In this document: piece after piece, positions 26,301 to 37,553 of the stretch
Numbering within the stretch: position 1 is the stretch's first letter
How the letters are laid out: every line of letters begins with the position of its first letter
NCBI GenBank assembly: GCA_008973525.1
Contig: WACJ01000125.1
Span: forward strand, 3,534,001 to 3,598,000
Direction: 5' to 3'
Length of the DNA stretch: 64,000 bases
DNA from: Stenopsyche tienmushanensis
Taxonomy: Eukaryota > Arthropoda > Insecta > Trichoptera > Stenopsychidae
The notes under the pieces: model-generated
Databases searched by the model: none
Seen by the model: only the letters and a program-made list of their open reading frames with translations
Told to the model about the DNA's origin: nothing
Translations under genes and position numbers: made by a program

Positions 26301-29300
26301 GAATAAAGTGTTTCAAGATGAAGATGACGTTCTCCAGATTGCGATTGAGCGTAATGTAATTTTTTCAATAATTTTATTTCATGTCAGTTGTTTGTCGTTT
26401 GTGTATCCATGGGAACGTTCTTAAAACAAAATAAAGTGATCGAAGCTGGATGGCGTAACCTCTCTTTGTTCGTATTTAATGCGCTTCCATTCCGTTCATC
26501 CGATTGCGATAAAACTTTGTCGATTTACAGTTTACACTTGCGAGAATAACATAAGTATAGTAAAAATATTGTATGAATGCACCATGTTGGCGCATATTGG
26601 TTCGGTGAAATGAAGTTTGGGCTGCGGGGATGGGGAAAGAAACGATGCGTGCACAATATTGTAGTTGTAAGTCGATCTTAGAGACGAGAGCGAGTGTGCA
26701 TTTTCTTTTGGATCGCAGCTCTTCTTCAATAAATTACGTACTGCGTTTCTTTTTAAATAATGATTAAGCGCTTATGACATTGCAACGCATGCCGGATATT
26801 TGCTAGTTTATAATAAAAATCTTTCTCAATCAAATGCTTCCCAGTGGTCCTGATATTTTGCACGTTTTCGTTCGGATTCAGAATAACTTCAGTGGCTGAG
26901 TGATCTTAGTGACTGAGTTATGGTGCACGAGACGCTACTTTGGATACATTAAGCTATTTTTAAATATATATATATATAGAAACATGGTAGATGGCAAATG
27001 ATGTTTTTTAATCACTATTATATTGTTATAGATTGCTTTTGCTGAAGCGTTAGTCGAATATGGACAAATGATCACTCATCGTCATGTAACACACATTATT
27101 TTTAATCAATCCTATCAGCCGTCTATAGATTTCCTTTGCAATGCTGACAGTAAGTCTGTTTGCAAGCATTATTTGCGAGCAATATTATAATAAAATATAT
27201 AAGTTTTGCTTGTAAATTCAGATGCAAGATTCCAGTTGAAAAAGGATTGTTATTGCCTACGTAGCGTTATTAAAAGAAAAGAACCAAGACTGATACGAAA
27301 ATTACTTGAACTAGGTGCAAATCCCAATCATGATTGTTCTTTACATGAAGCCATAGAATCTGAAGATATAGAGGCTGTATGTTAATGCCATATTATTGAT
27401 TCCAGTTTTTATAAATCAAAAATTGTAAATGCACGTATTTTTCACTTTCAGATTAATACATTGATTGAGTTTAATGTGGATATTAATAAACTGGATTGCA
27501 AACAAACACCTTTGAGTGTTGCGATTGAGTTGGAAAAATTGGAAGTTGTTGAGTTATTACTGAAAGCCAAATGTGATCCAAATATAATTCCGACATGTAA
27601 ATGTAGTAAGTAAATCGACGTATAAATTAATACTATTTTACATTAAGGCGTCTTCTCACTTTAGGCGCCTCAAAAATAGGCTATTTTCACGATTTTTTTT
27701 TCGAGGATTTTCGCTGAAAAATATGGGATAAAATGGATCTTATGTAATAAACACATCTTTCAAGTATATAAAAAAAACTATTTTTTATTTTTTTGAACAA
27801 TTATTATAATAAAACAGTAGCATCGAAAAACCCGCGTAGAAATGTTATGCTCGTGGCTTGTTGATGGTATCTCCGAGATGGATCATTTGAAACAAAAAAA
27901 TAAAACAGTTTAGGATTCAGTATATTAGTGGCTATAGCGCATATCATCAGATTTTTGATATTCGCGAAAATAACAAAATGGCGCACGTTTTTCGATAAAG
28001 TAAAAAAAAACGCGTTTTTTTTGCAGTTTTTTGTAAAAAAAAATTACTTAAAATCAAAATTTCAAAAATCTGATAATATGCGCTATAGCCATAACTATGA
28101 AAAATATGCCATTCAAATTTCATGACAATCGGCCGGATAGTTTCCGAAATTTCATCAACAAGCCACCGAAAAACCTTATTTTGAGATAAACGCGTTTAAA
28201 GTTTTGGTCGCAGAAAAATTGCCCAGACACAGCTGTTGAAACACTCGTTGTTATTTTGGGTATTTCCTCCGATGATCTTCATAAATCGGTTTCAAAACCT
28301 CGTGAACATCCTCAGCTAGAGCAGGAGGATGTTTAAAAGTTTCTATCTGATTGTTTTTTACCACTTTCTTGTACTTGCACCATGAGTCTGAACAATACGT
28401 ATGCAGCCGGGTGCTCTCAAGTAGTCACCATACGGTCGCCCAAAAATGTAGTTAAACTCGTTCGATCTTTATGAAATTTCGATATAACATTTTTGAAGAT
28501 ATGTAGTTTCAAAATATAAAAAAAAATAAAAATCGATTTTTTTAAATTTGTAAAGTGAGAAGACGCCTTAATGAGTGAAACACTTTTTTGTTATTTAAAT
28601 ATTGTAAATACAAACGGTCTTGTGAAAAAGAAAACTGGGTTGACGTGCAAAACCGTCGATTTTCATCTTGTTTAAGGGATACATTTGAGTGTAGCTGGAG
28701 AGCTGGCAGCGAAGATCGCAGGTCATTTTATAGCAAATGAGATTACTATAGTTGTTTTTTTACGTATTTCTGGACTATCATTATGACAGCCTGGCAACTA
28801 AATACCATTGGGTTTGAGAGGGGAAGAGGTTGAAATCTAGTGAAAATTTAGCAGAATTAAGTCTTACTTTCAGTCAGTTAAGTATTGGGATCCGACCAAT
28901 TGTCTTGGCCGCGGGAGGTTCAGATCTTCCCGCGGTCAGCTTTTCTGATCTGGTAGCTGTGGTCTTTATCTTGGCGTAGTAATAAATATACAGAGCCAAT
29001 AGTCGTATTTCCATCACCCCCGTCTTCCTCCCATGGAAAGAGAAAATCTACACAGAATAATTATGACATTGACATTGGGTATGCTATTTCTTCCAAAGAA
29101 GAGAGCAATTTTGAGTCATCAAAAATCGCAACGAAAGTTATCATACAGCGATGACAGTTTGTAATTAAAATAATTAATATTTCTCTAGTAGATGTCTGGC
29201 ATTTGAGATACCAGATGTCAGATATCCTTAAAATTGTACCAATGATGCAAGACATCCTTTAAATGCTACCAAAAATGTTATTTTTTAATTGCCTTATTGC

Positions 29301-29947
29301 TTTCCTGTTTTTTTTTAATTAAATTTTTTTGTGCGATTTTGGATGTAATTTATATAGCTGTTTCAAAGTTATGCAGTTTTTAAAATCCATGGATCGCATC
29401 TTCACTTTTTCTATGTAAGTCATACCTTTTTTTATGCGATTTTCCGCAGAACGCATCTACCGCACAAAACAAATGTTTAAGTGTACATTTAGGTGGAAAT
29501 TTAATAATTGGATGGAATTTTTAAAAAATATTATACTGAACCAAAATATATATACCGTGCAATTTATCACACTTACCCAATTTATATGTAATTTATTTTC
29601 TGATTTTTTTTATAAATTGACCAGAAAAATCTCCCTTACAAATGGCAATCGAAATGGAGAACATGGATTTAGTTAATTTGCTGCTTAACTATGGAGCAAA
29701 ACCTACGAAAAAAAAAGATGAGTTACTTTCATCCATATTGACAAATCAGGTATTTAATAAAAGCGTTTTTATTATCTTATCAACCCTCAGACTTAATAAT
29801 GATATTTTATTTAATTCCTAGATACCGACCGTCAAAATGCTGGTTGAAAAGAAGGCCATAATCAAATCTCACCATATTGAAATTGCCCGCCTATGTGGCA
29901 ACAACGAAATAGTCAGCTTTTTATCGTCAAAACGTTCGATTTTCTAA
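23353..29947 (+). CDS. Ankyrin-repeat protein, gene A, 12 exons
   Basis: Probable intracellular protein-protein adaptor; the partner is unknown. Exons: 23353-23442, 24774-24906, 24977-25155, 25457-25679, 25754-25947, 26018-26168, 26234-26355, 27032-27149, 27222-27376, 27452-27605, 29625-29749, 29822-29947. They sum to 1770 nt, 589 codons plus TAA. The start is the ATG of MDVKKIVSELRCVTKL, followed after 30 codons by a GTAAGT donor. About 15 ankyrin repeats are visible, the best being NGWTPLHHAASEGHTNIVQL, LHLATLNNK, TPLIHAIKFNN, TPLYIATEYGHYKTMEVLI and TPLSVAIELEKLEVVELLL. Repeats 9-11 are degenerate. Intron phases alternate 0,1,0,1 throughout. Intron 1 carries a SINE copy, intron 7 a dispersed repeat, and intron 10 a 929-bp TTAA element plus a second repeat. 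The last exon ends in SSKRSIF and a stop with no SOCS box, so the gene may really continue into the downstream exons. Confidence 0.85.
23500..23830 (-). mobile_element. Head-truncated copy of the SINE, in gene A intron 1
   Basis: The segment is collinear with 37930-38240: shared blocks are TTTTATTAATCGCCTCAG, AGGAAATCAGG, AAATTTGTTGGTAC and ATTTGGATTTG. The B box is decayed and the A-box region is lost. Confidence 0.65.
26384..26565 (+). repeat. Dispersed repeat inside gene A intron 7
   Basis: It contains TTTGTCGTTTGTGTATCCAT followed by GCTTCCATTCCGTTCATCCG and GCGATAAAACTTTGTCGATT, related to 18770-18865. It lengthens intron 7 to about 0.7 kb. Confidence 0.5.
27643..28571. mobile_element. 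929-bp non-autonomous TTAA element with perfect ends, in gene A intron 10
   Basis: The 21 bases TTAAGGCGTCTTCTCACTTT+A at 27643-27663 are exactly inverted at 28551-28571, including TTAA at both borders. A second inverted pair lies inside (about 27929-27958 against 28062-28091, 29 of 30 matching), so the centre can fold into a long hairpin. There is no transposase frame. Internal text resembles the non-coding parts of the Kolobok/Mutator-like copies, a plausible source of transposase. Confidence 0.82.
29030..29475 (+). mobile_element. Second copy of the same element, in gene A intron 10
   Basis: The + strand repeats GKRKSTQN, YDIDIGYAISS and EESNFES with a small deletion that breaks the frame. 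The conserved 3' part follows through TTATGCGATTTTCCGCAGAA at 29432. It occupies the intron just before exon 11. Confidence 0.6.
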
Positions 29948-30013
29948 AAAAAATATTATTTTTTTTATATATTTCATGGCTTATTTTCTTAATATAACTT
30001 TAAAAAATTTTAG

Positions 30014-30197
30014 ATCGTGTTAATTTTTCTCCAGTATTTTTATTTAATACGGTGAGAACAATAAAGCATTTTTGTACTATTTTTTAAATAAATATTGAAT
30101 AACTTACTTTTATTTCAGGAGAATGGTGATGATATTTATTTGGCTTATAATCACAGAAAAATATTTTTAAAATACCTAAAGGACCTTGAAAAAAAGG
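30014..30197 (+). other. Two orphan candidate ankyrin-locus exons between genes A and B
   Basis: Segments 30014-30051 (RVNFSPVFLFNT, donor GTGAGA) and 30119-30197 (ENGDDIYLAYNHRKIFLKYL, donor GTAAAT) are open, flanked by TTTTAG and TTTCAG acceptors, and have phases 1 to 0 and 0 to 1. This is the alternation seen in both neighbours. The second resembles a later gene B exon (AMLKYIKQVKERG against IFLKYLKDLEKKG). They could link gene A to gene B, be alternative 5' exons of gene B, or be remnants of a duplicated unit. Confidence 0.5.
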
Positions 30198-30406
30198 GTA
30201 AATATTGCGAGTGTTTGTCTATCATCCGCTATTGTTGTGGTTTTCTTGTACTGTTTGTGTTTCCATGAGAACGCTCCAAAATTCTCCCAGCTCATCGTTT
30301 AAAATTCACGTTCGATTATATTTTACATTGGAACGATCTAAAGTTTTGAACAAATCTGAATTTAGGAAATTCACCATTGAAGCTGACTTTTATAAATAAA
30401 AAACAT

Positions 30407-33400
30407 ATGTGCAACAGATTCGGGTGTTACGGACCTCGTACAAGACAAGAGGATGAAATATTTAAATTTATAGATGAGCATCAGGTATTGTCTCTTCGTA
30501 TTTTTTACATCCATCAATAAAAAACCCTATTTTGAATATCGGCTCACAATTAAATGATCACTAAAATTGTATACAGCCTGGAACCCTTGGACATGTATTA
30601 AATGAAAATTATGAAATTTATCCATTATTTCCATCTACTTTCAGCTAACAATCGTCAAAATGCATGTTTTAAATGTAACCACTGCCTGTAAAGGTGTATG
30701 GAAAAAGAGACGACGTAAGACGTCATTATTATTCTACAATCTTCTTAGTTAAAAATGGTAATTAATTGTGATTATATTTTCAGGAATGTTTTATTTAAGA
30801 CTTTCTTTAAAAGAATCTATCTTATCCAACCACAAGACTTTTCGACACTGAGTCTTCTTAAAGTATAGTTATTGCTCTCGAGGCAGAGCACCCAGGGTGG
30901 CGCCCCGCTCCCATGTGCTTGTCTGGAGGGCTGCATGCGAGAAGGACGTCCTCCCGCAGCCAAGGCTATCCATCGATTTAATGACAACGATGCACGTGCA
31001 AGAAACGATCAGTATCGATATTGCAGTCGCAATGTGTCCGCCTAAAATTCATCCTTCTGACGAAGCTTTTTTTCACCTGTTAAGAAAGGCATCAATCCCA
31101 ACTAGTGTTTAATTTTGCGCCTGCGCACGAGAGACTCTTGATTAGATCACGTGACTCAAATGAGTCAATTTCATCTTACGCTACAATTACGAATTGAAAT
31201 TTCTTTAAAAAATAATTGAGTTAATGCATGTTATTATAATTTCAGTTGGTGTTAACGACATTAAGCTTTATATAAACTTTATAGTGAGTATAGAAAAAGT
31301 ATTCGATTTATCTTAAATTGGCGCATTATTTATATGAACTTAACTTATACTCTCGTTTTCAGAAATACAAGAGGCTTGAAGAGGACGCCATGTTAAAATA
31401 TATAAAACAAGTGAAAGAACGAGGTGCGAACAGTTCAATTAATATTTATTTCATTTTCTGCCTTTAATATTTAAATAGGGACATTTCATCATAAAAAACG
31501 AGTTTCAAAGGTGATATTCTGGTTAAAATGAAATTTATGTTGTTCAAAAACAAATTTAACTCTAGATCACTAATCATTAGTCTCACAGACTACAGATTCG
31601 GAACGCATTCAACATGTATGCATGTTCCCAAACTTCCCCCGTCCCGCCCCGCTCAGTAATTCACTCATGGACGTCGCAAGGTCTCATTCTAAAGGGTCGT
31701 TTTCGGCAGCCCACTGATGGTCTTCCAGTGTTGGCGGGTGTCCTGTCTCCGTTATATTCCGGTAATCGTCGGCAGGAGTATTCTGCTCGATGCGAATGCC
31801 TCCGACGCGATAGGCGATCTTCTCTCATTCGAAGTGTCAGCAGTCTAAAAAGTGGACCGGTTGGACACACATACCTTGTGGCCACTCCCTTAAGAGAAAT
31901 TTGTAATAATGTTTGTATTTCATTACAATCTGCATCTTGTTAGCTTCTCCATTTAGAGTATTTTAATGATCAAGATCGGATGTCAATCTTAAATAGATAG
32001 CTGCATCCGTTCAGCGTACAGCATGTTCGTTACTAGACTCAATATCATCCTAGTTAAAGAATTTTTGAGAAAGTGAAATCTTAATTGTGTGATTTCGACG
32101 TTGATTCTAATTTCTAATTTAAATGCAGTAAATAACATTTGACTTTCTGCATTTAAGATGACATGGACGACAACTTGAATAATTTTGACGTCGATGGATA
32201 TACACTGTTACACGCAGCAGCAGCAAAAGGATATCATAGAATTGTTGAGATACTTATCAATGAAAATGTTGATATAAATATTGCTTGCGTCAATGCTTGT
32301 CGTTGTACGCCATTATTTCTGGCTGAGAAAAACCACAATAGCGAAATTGTTAGTGTTGTAAAATAATAACTGTTACAGATATGCCTTTTTTCGCATATAA
32401 TTAAGCATTATGAATTTCAGGTGAGAATTTTGATAGAGTCTGATGCTGATTTGGACTTCAATAACAGTTCAATGCAAACAGTACTTTCAACAAGCATTCG
32501 ACATGGTCATTTTGATATCAGCCATATGCTTATAGCTGCTGGTGCTTCAACGCAATACGGCACAGGTAATTAGAAAAAAACAGTAATGGATGATGATTTT
32601 ATAAAATTTACAAAATGGTACATCTTTCATCTATTTATCATGTCGATTCCAAGGTAAAAATTGCTTGAACTTGGCCATTGAATACGGCGATATTGAATTA
32701 ATTAAAACTTTGAAGGAAATTCAGGAACAGAAACCATTATTACCCATTCCTCTGAAAAAGTTATTGAAACACGTTGCATATAACCGTGAGGTTAAAAATA
32801 AAAAAGTGCGTATTTATTGCAACCATAAATATGAACCCAAAGTACCAGATTATTAAATGATTGATATGAACATATATTTCTTTGATATTTAGGAAATACT
32901 TGAACTTTTTCGTGATGATCTGCTTAGAGTTGATATACATAACAATAATGCAGCTTTTATCGCAATAAGAAGCCTAGGATGTCCAAAAATGCTTAAGGCT
33001 ATACTTGAAATAAGTAAACATTAATATTATTTAATAGAGCTAATTTGATTGAATGATTGTCACGTCTGTAAAACTAATATTTTCAGATCCAAATTTAGTT
33101 AACAGTCAAAATATGAAGAATGGAAATATTCTTCACAATATTGTGATTTTTAAAGAAGATGAATTCAACAAGTTTTTTGAATGTTTGGAGGCATTTGGGG
33201 TCGATCTAGATGTAATGTGCGAAGATGAACAAGAAACAGCTTTATACAAGGCAATACGCCTGGACAGGTGAAATAACTTGCTTAACTTTTTTAACGCTAT
33301 TTCTATCAAAGTTTTAAATGTTTTTGTAATGTTTCAATTAAAATGGGCGCTATTATTTATCTTTAACTATCTCCTAGACACGAAAATTTAAGAAATTAGT

Positions 33401-34088
33401 TCAATATTTAAGATCTAAACAAGATTAATGACATTGAATAAATACCCCTCGAAGAACCGATTGGGTCATCTGAAAAAGGTCCGAGTGATAGCAGACGCGT
33501 CGAAAGACCTTGTCTATGCAGGGATGATCAGATTAAAGACGCTGAACATGTGTCAGTCATATAAGTATACTTGAAACAAGATCTACACCAATTTCCTTAG
33601 GAGAGGTTGTCGTTTTAGCACCCATTTAATTATTTAATGGTTTTGAAGAAATATAAATGAATATGGCAATATCTTCAACAAACTTAAATAAAATTATTTT
33701 GGATAAGAGACCAATTAAAATCAGCACAAAGTGTAATAAATCTAGGCGGGCAAAATTTACGATGATTTATATTAATACATACTTTTTTTGCAGAAAAGAA
33801 ATAGCTACTTTGCTTGTGAAGTTAAAAGCTAATTGCAGTTTGGGTTCTTTGAAAATGAAGCAATCATCCATTGAGCTTGCCATTGATAAGAAATTTGAAG
33901 ATTTAGTAGAACTGATGATAAACACAGGAACAAAAGCACCGAAAAATTGGCCGCGAAGACTAATCACTTTAAAAAATTTAGCCAGAATTTCGATTCGCAA
34001 TACGATCCCTCAAAAATTTTTCAGAAAAAATATTGAAATGTATTCGGAGTATAAACTATTAAAGAACATGTTATTATATGAAGACTAA
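30407..34088 (+). CDS. Ankyrin-repeat protein with SOCS-box-like C terminus, gene B
   Basis: Exons with good support: 31246-31283, 31363-31423, 32158-32348, 32421-32565, 32654-32805, 32893-33013, 33087-33267, 33794-34088. The proposed 5' exons are 30407-30484 (ATG of MCNRFGCYGPRTRQ) and 30645-30714 (or ending 30693). The total is 443 codons with consistent phases. Ankyrin motifs: DGYTLLHAAAAKGYHRIVEI, CTPLFLAEKNHNSEI, NCLNLAIEYGDIELIKTL, ETALYKAIRLDRKEIATLL. The last 44 residues (LKNLARISIRNTIP ... LLKNMLLYED) resemble the SOCS box of ASB-type ankyrin proteins, which in that family recruits Elongin B/C and Cullin-5; a role as ubiquitin-ligase substrate adaptor is therefore an inference. The stop is followed at once by AATAAA. 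Two acceptors (32157, 32653) are AAG, not CAG. The 5' end is the weakest part: the exons at 30014-30197 could join instead, making one gene with gene A. Confidence 0.78.
30875..30990 (-). repeat. Partial inverted copy of the LTR-like family in gene B 5' intron
   Basis: The minus strand gives CCTTGGCTGCGGGAGGACGT, then ACAAGCACATGGGAGCGGGG and GCCACCCTGGGTGCTCTGCC. The middle of the family consensus is deleted. Confidence 0.6.
31570..31900. other. GC-rich insert in gene B intron
   Basis: This stretch is much richer in G and C than the flanking introns (for example TCCCGCCCCGCTC, GCCTCCGACGCGATAGGCG) and is open in two frames by composition alone. No known element is recognised. It sits between the exons at 31363-31423 and 32158-32348. 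Confidence 0.4.
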
Positions 34089-34092
34089 TAAA
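34087..34092 (+). promoter_or_regulatory. Polyadenylation signal of gene B
   Basis: AATAAA overlaps the TAA stop of the last gene B exon. A signal this close to the stop implies a very short 3' UTR, unless a later signal is used. Confidence 0.55.
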
Positions 34093-34420
34093 GTCAATAT
34101 GAAAAATAGCAAAATTGTCTTGTTCTATTATATTCTTGTTTTAGTGTTTTTTCGTGCAAAATCTTGTATTGAATAATGATTTTTTTAAATTTCAGATACA
34201 AATCATATTAATTTAATATTAATAATGGTAGGAAACGAGCGTTTTCATGCTTATTTTTGATTAAATATCCAAATATCATTGATCGGTTTGAAACATTTTA
34301 AGTAAAGAGATATTGTATCACTAATCAAATGGAGCGATGATGTTGCATAATAACCACCTTGAAAGGTTGAAAAGAAGCCCGATTTACTTCTGAGAAAGAT
34401 TGTATTAATATTTTATATTT

Positions 34421-34525
34421 TTAATCCTTTGCACTTGAGAGGTGACTCTCACTCACCACATGATTTGATGCCGCAACTCGAGAGGCGACTCTCGCTCACC
34501 ATTCGATTTGGTGCAGAAACTGGAT
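34421..34525 (+). repeat. piggyBac-like end with 43-bp tandem repeats
   Basis: TTAATCCTTTGCACTTGAGA at 34421 resembles piggyBac-like termini (TTAACCCTTTGCACTCG..). GAGAGGTGACTCTC at 34437 recurs as GAGAGGCGACTCTC at 34480, 43 bp apart; each is itself palindromic. No matching second end is evident. Confidence 0.5.
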
Positions 34526-36850
34526 GCACGGTAATAGATGTTTACGTTTAGTTCCTTTGAAGCGGATACCTACGCTCTTCTGTATAATCTTATGAAGTCT
34601 AACATGACACTCCTTCAAATAGATATAAAATTTTCTTATCTGAAATTAGTCCACAACCACGAACTGGACTGCGTGTTCAGCACTAGTTCGAATTTGACAG
34701 TCGTGGCAGAAAGACTACTAAGTTTTTTTTAACAAATAAACTTGCTGAACTCAAACGAGAGTGTGCGATAATAATGGATTTCTTTCGGGATGACCTAATA
34801 TGACAATATTTGGGAGATCTTTGTTTGTGTACGAGCGTACAATTTTATCAAAGGAATGACGGTATCGATGTTTGAGTTTGGGAGCCCATGAATTTTATCA
34901 AATGATTTTTTCGAATTTTCAATGGAATATTTTGCCTGAAAAGCCTGATTTTGAGTCCCTAAAATGTTCAAATATTGGGATTTCATCCATTCGGCCGATT
35001 CCCGCATACATCACGGAGATTCAAATTAAGTAATGGTGGGACCGATTGGAGTGCCAAAATAAAAGTATCTTTGTGTCGGCGCACAAATTGTCAGTGTCTC
35101 CATTTTAACAAGGGACTCTCATTCTTTCAGCTCCGATCCTTTGTGCCTGTATGTGTGTGTGTGTTTCTCTTAAGCAATACGTTGGGTGTCTTCCTTTTTC
35201 AACCCCCATCGGTCGTTCTATCTGCACAATTTTTCCTCTTCTTTCACCTGTTTTCCGCCCCAACAGTCCTCCGCTACAAGACCGTTAAGGAGAAACATTC
35301 GTTACGTCACCTGCAAGATGTGTTTTATGTAACAAACTCGAGTTGTTAGCGTCGCCTGATATCAATTATTAACGCTGTGCCTCTTTTGTAGCAGTTGCTT
35401 AGAGTCAGCAACCTTCAAATTTAACAATGTATTTGCAAATATTCCCTATTGCTTCCTCACATAGTTGAGTAAATTGTTGTTAAAATACTTTCTTCAGAAT
35501 GATCTTTTATACTAACTCATAGAAAAAGAGGCAAATAAGAATATTATTCAATGATACATGTGTATCATGCTTTCATCAATATATTATATTACTTATGTAC
35601 AACGCTTTCGTCAGAAATTATCGGCCGATGGTACTGTGAACTGATGTATGACGATATCATTTTATAATGAAGGGATGCATACAACTTCTGAAGGGATGAA
35701 ATTTATTTATTGACGTTTCCTCTGAATAATATCACAATTTCCGTAATTGAAAAATTCAATCAGAATAATCACAATTGATGTGTGATTTGAAATATATTTT
35801 GAGCCATTTCCTCCGCTAAAAATCGCCCATCCGGAGCCCCGGGCGTACAAATTTAAATACTTATTCGACTTTGCATTTTACGGATTTCGTGCCGTTTAAA
35901 TGGATTTTAATTGATTCCTTTCAGCATTCTTTCCATTGCAAATTTACGAGCTCGCCTGTCTTTTCACGTACTGGTGGTACTTACATGACCCAATTTTTGT
36001 GCTCCATCTTTTCCCCTTTTTGCGGAAAGAGAAAAGTTTTTTTTTATATACGTAATCAAATAAAGTACTTATCATTTTCTCGTGTAGCATAAAGTGTGTG
36101 TAAAAATTAACTTAAAAACCTTTTTACGAGCTGCGCATAAAAAAAGTTACGTTGCGAAAGATCAGAGGACGGTTCGTGAATTCAATCTGTTAAAATTGTA
36201 TTTTTTTTCGTCTTCAGTCATGAGCTCGTTTCAGGATCGTCTCAAAATCTTACAGCTCTTAATTAATCTTATGTAAAAGTAACAGTTTACGTGATATTTC
36301 TTTAGGTAATTAAGCCTTAGCTTTAAGCGTTCCTAAGTATATTGAGAAAAGATCAGTTTGTTTTTCAGCGTCTAGCTCAGCTTCCCTAAGTGAAAGCACA
36401 AATTTATTTTTAAAGCAAATTTTCATTTAAAAATAAACATATGATAAACTCTAGAATCAAACTTCTTAGCTTATTGGAAAATTTATTTATATATTATTTT
36501 ATTTACCCTTTTTTAAACGGTAATTCCTAGCTTAAATATGAAAATATGTGTTGTGTCATATATAATGAAATAGGCAAACTATCGGTCTAGTGGTTGTTTT
36601 ATGCTATGTATACATACAGTAGCGTATCTATGATGTTTGCAACGGAGATGGGAAGAATAAGAATGAAACGATTCTACATATATCTTCAATTAAATGGTGG
36701 TAATCAAGCCAATTTACCCTACCACACCTACAGAAATTTCGTCTCATAAAAATGGACCATGTAATGTAACAACGTGAACCGATATCATTCATAGTAAAGC
36801 TTCAATGTATTATAATATACGCTACACTTTTTAGTGATTAAGAGTGTCCT
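34526..36850. other. Gene-free stretch downstream of gene B
   Basis: No splice-consistent exons. A 124-codon + frame at 34975-35349 is low in complexity (short GT run at 35154-35166) and shows no domain. Confidence 0.5.
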
Positions 36851-36854
36851 ATAG

Positions 36855-37215
36855 GAATATAGTGCTGTTAGTCTGAGAAGATTTAATATGCCAGATTAAC
36901 AGCGCCATCTTCTGTGGCGCTGTAGAGACATTGCACCTCTGATACCGACCGGTCGCTTCTTGTGCGTGCACCGTTGCTGATTGAGTAGTGACAAGCAGGA
37001 GGCGGGAGTCAGGAAGAGTTGTCAGTTAGCCTTGGCCGCGGAAAGACGTCCTTCCCGCAGCCAAATCTCGTGTTAAATACAGATTTATTTAGAGATGACA
37101 TTTTTTTTCGACGCCCGTCTACTCCCATACATCCGTCCTGCTAGATAACGGTCTGAAAGCAGAACGGACTGACAAGCACGTGGGAGGGGAGAACCACCCG
37201 GGGACTCTGCCCCGA
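36855..37215 (+). repeat. LTR-like or SINE-like repeat family, most complete copy
   Basis: The repeat starts near GTTAGTCTGAGAAGATTTAA and runs through GCGCCATCTTCTGTGGCGC, CCGGTCGCTTCTTGTGCGTG, a GC palindrome (37034-37062), TTTTTTCGACGCCCGTC and CAAGCACGTGGGAGGGGA to about CTCTGCCCC. Other copies: 9225-9705 (+), 7060-7255 (-), 30875-30990 (-). It has no ORF. Whether it is a solo LTR or a SINE is undecided. Confidence 0.65.
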
Positions 37216-37553
37216 TATATATGTTATCGAATTTAGACAATATTTTAAAGAGACTTTCTTAAATAAAGGATTTTTGTATTTAATAGAAGACTTTAATAAT
37301 CATTTCAATATTTAGTTTTCAGATCAGGAAACTTACGAAATACTTGGGCAATCAGAATATATTTTAAGATATATTCTTTTAGTAGGGTGACTGGACTACG
37401 TATATTCAAAAAAGTCTTTTCCTTTTATATTAATATGAGTATCGGATATTTTTTCCAGTATCGTCTTTTAGCCTTAAAGTGCTAATTTATTTTATTTTTT
37501 TAAAAACAAAAAAAACAAAATGGCGGAGTTATAAGGTATTCCATTAAGCGCCT

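Noticed and set aside
30422..30484. Splicing the exon at 30197 to 30418 in phase 1
   Set aside because: That frame meets a stop within 20 codons; the segment is open only from the ATG at 30407 or in another phase.
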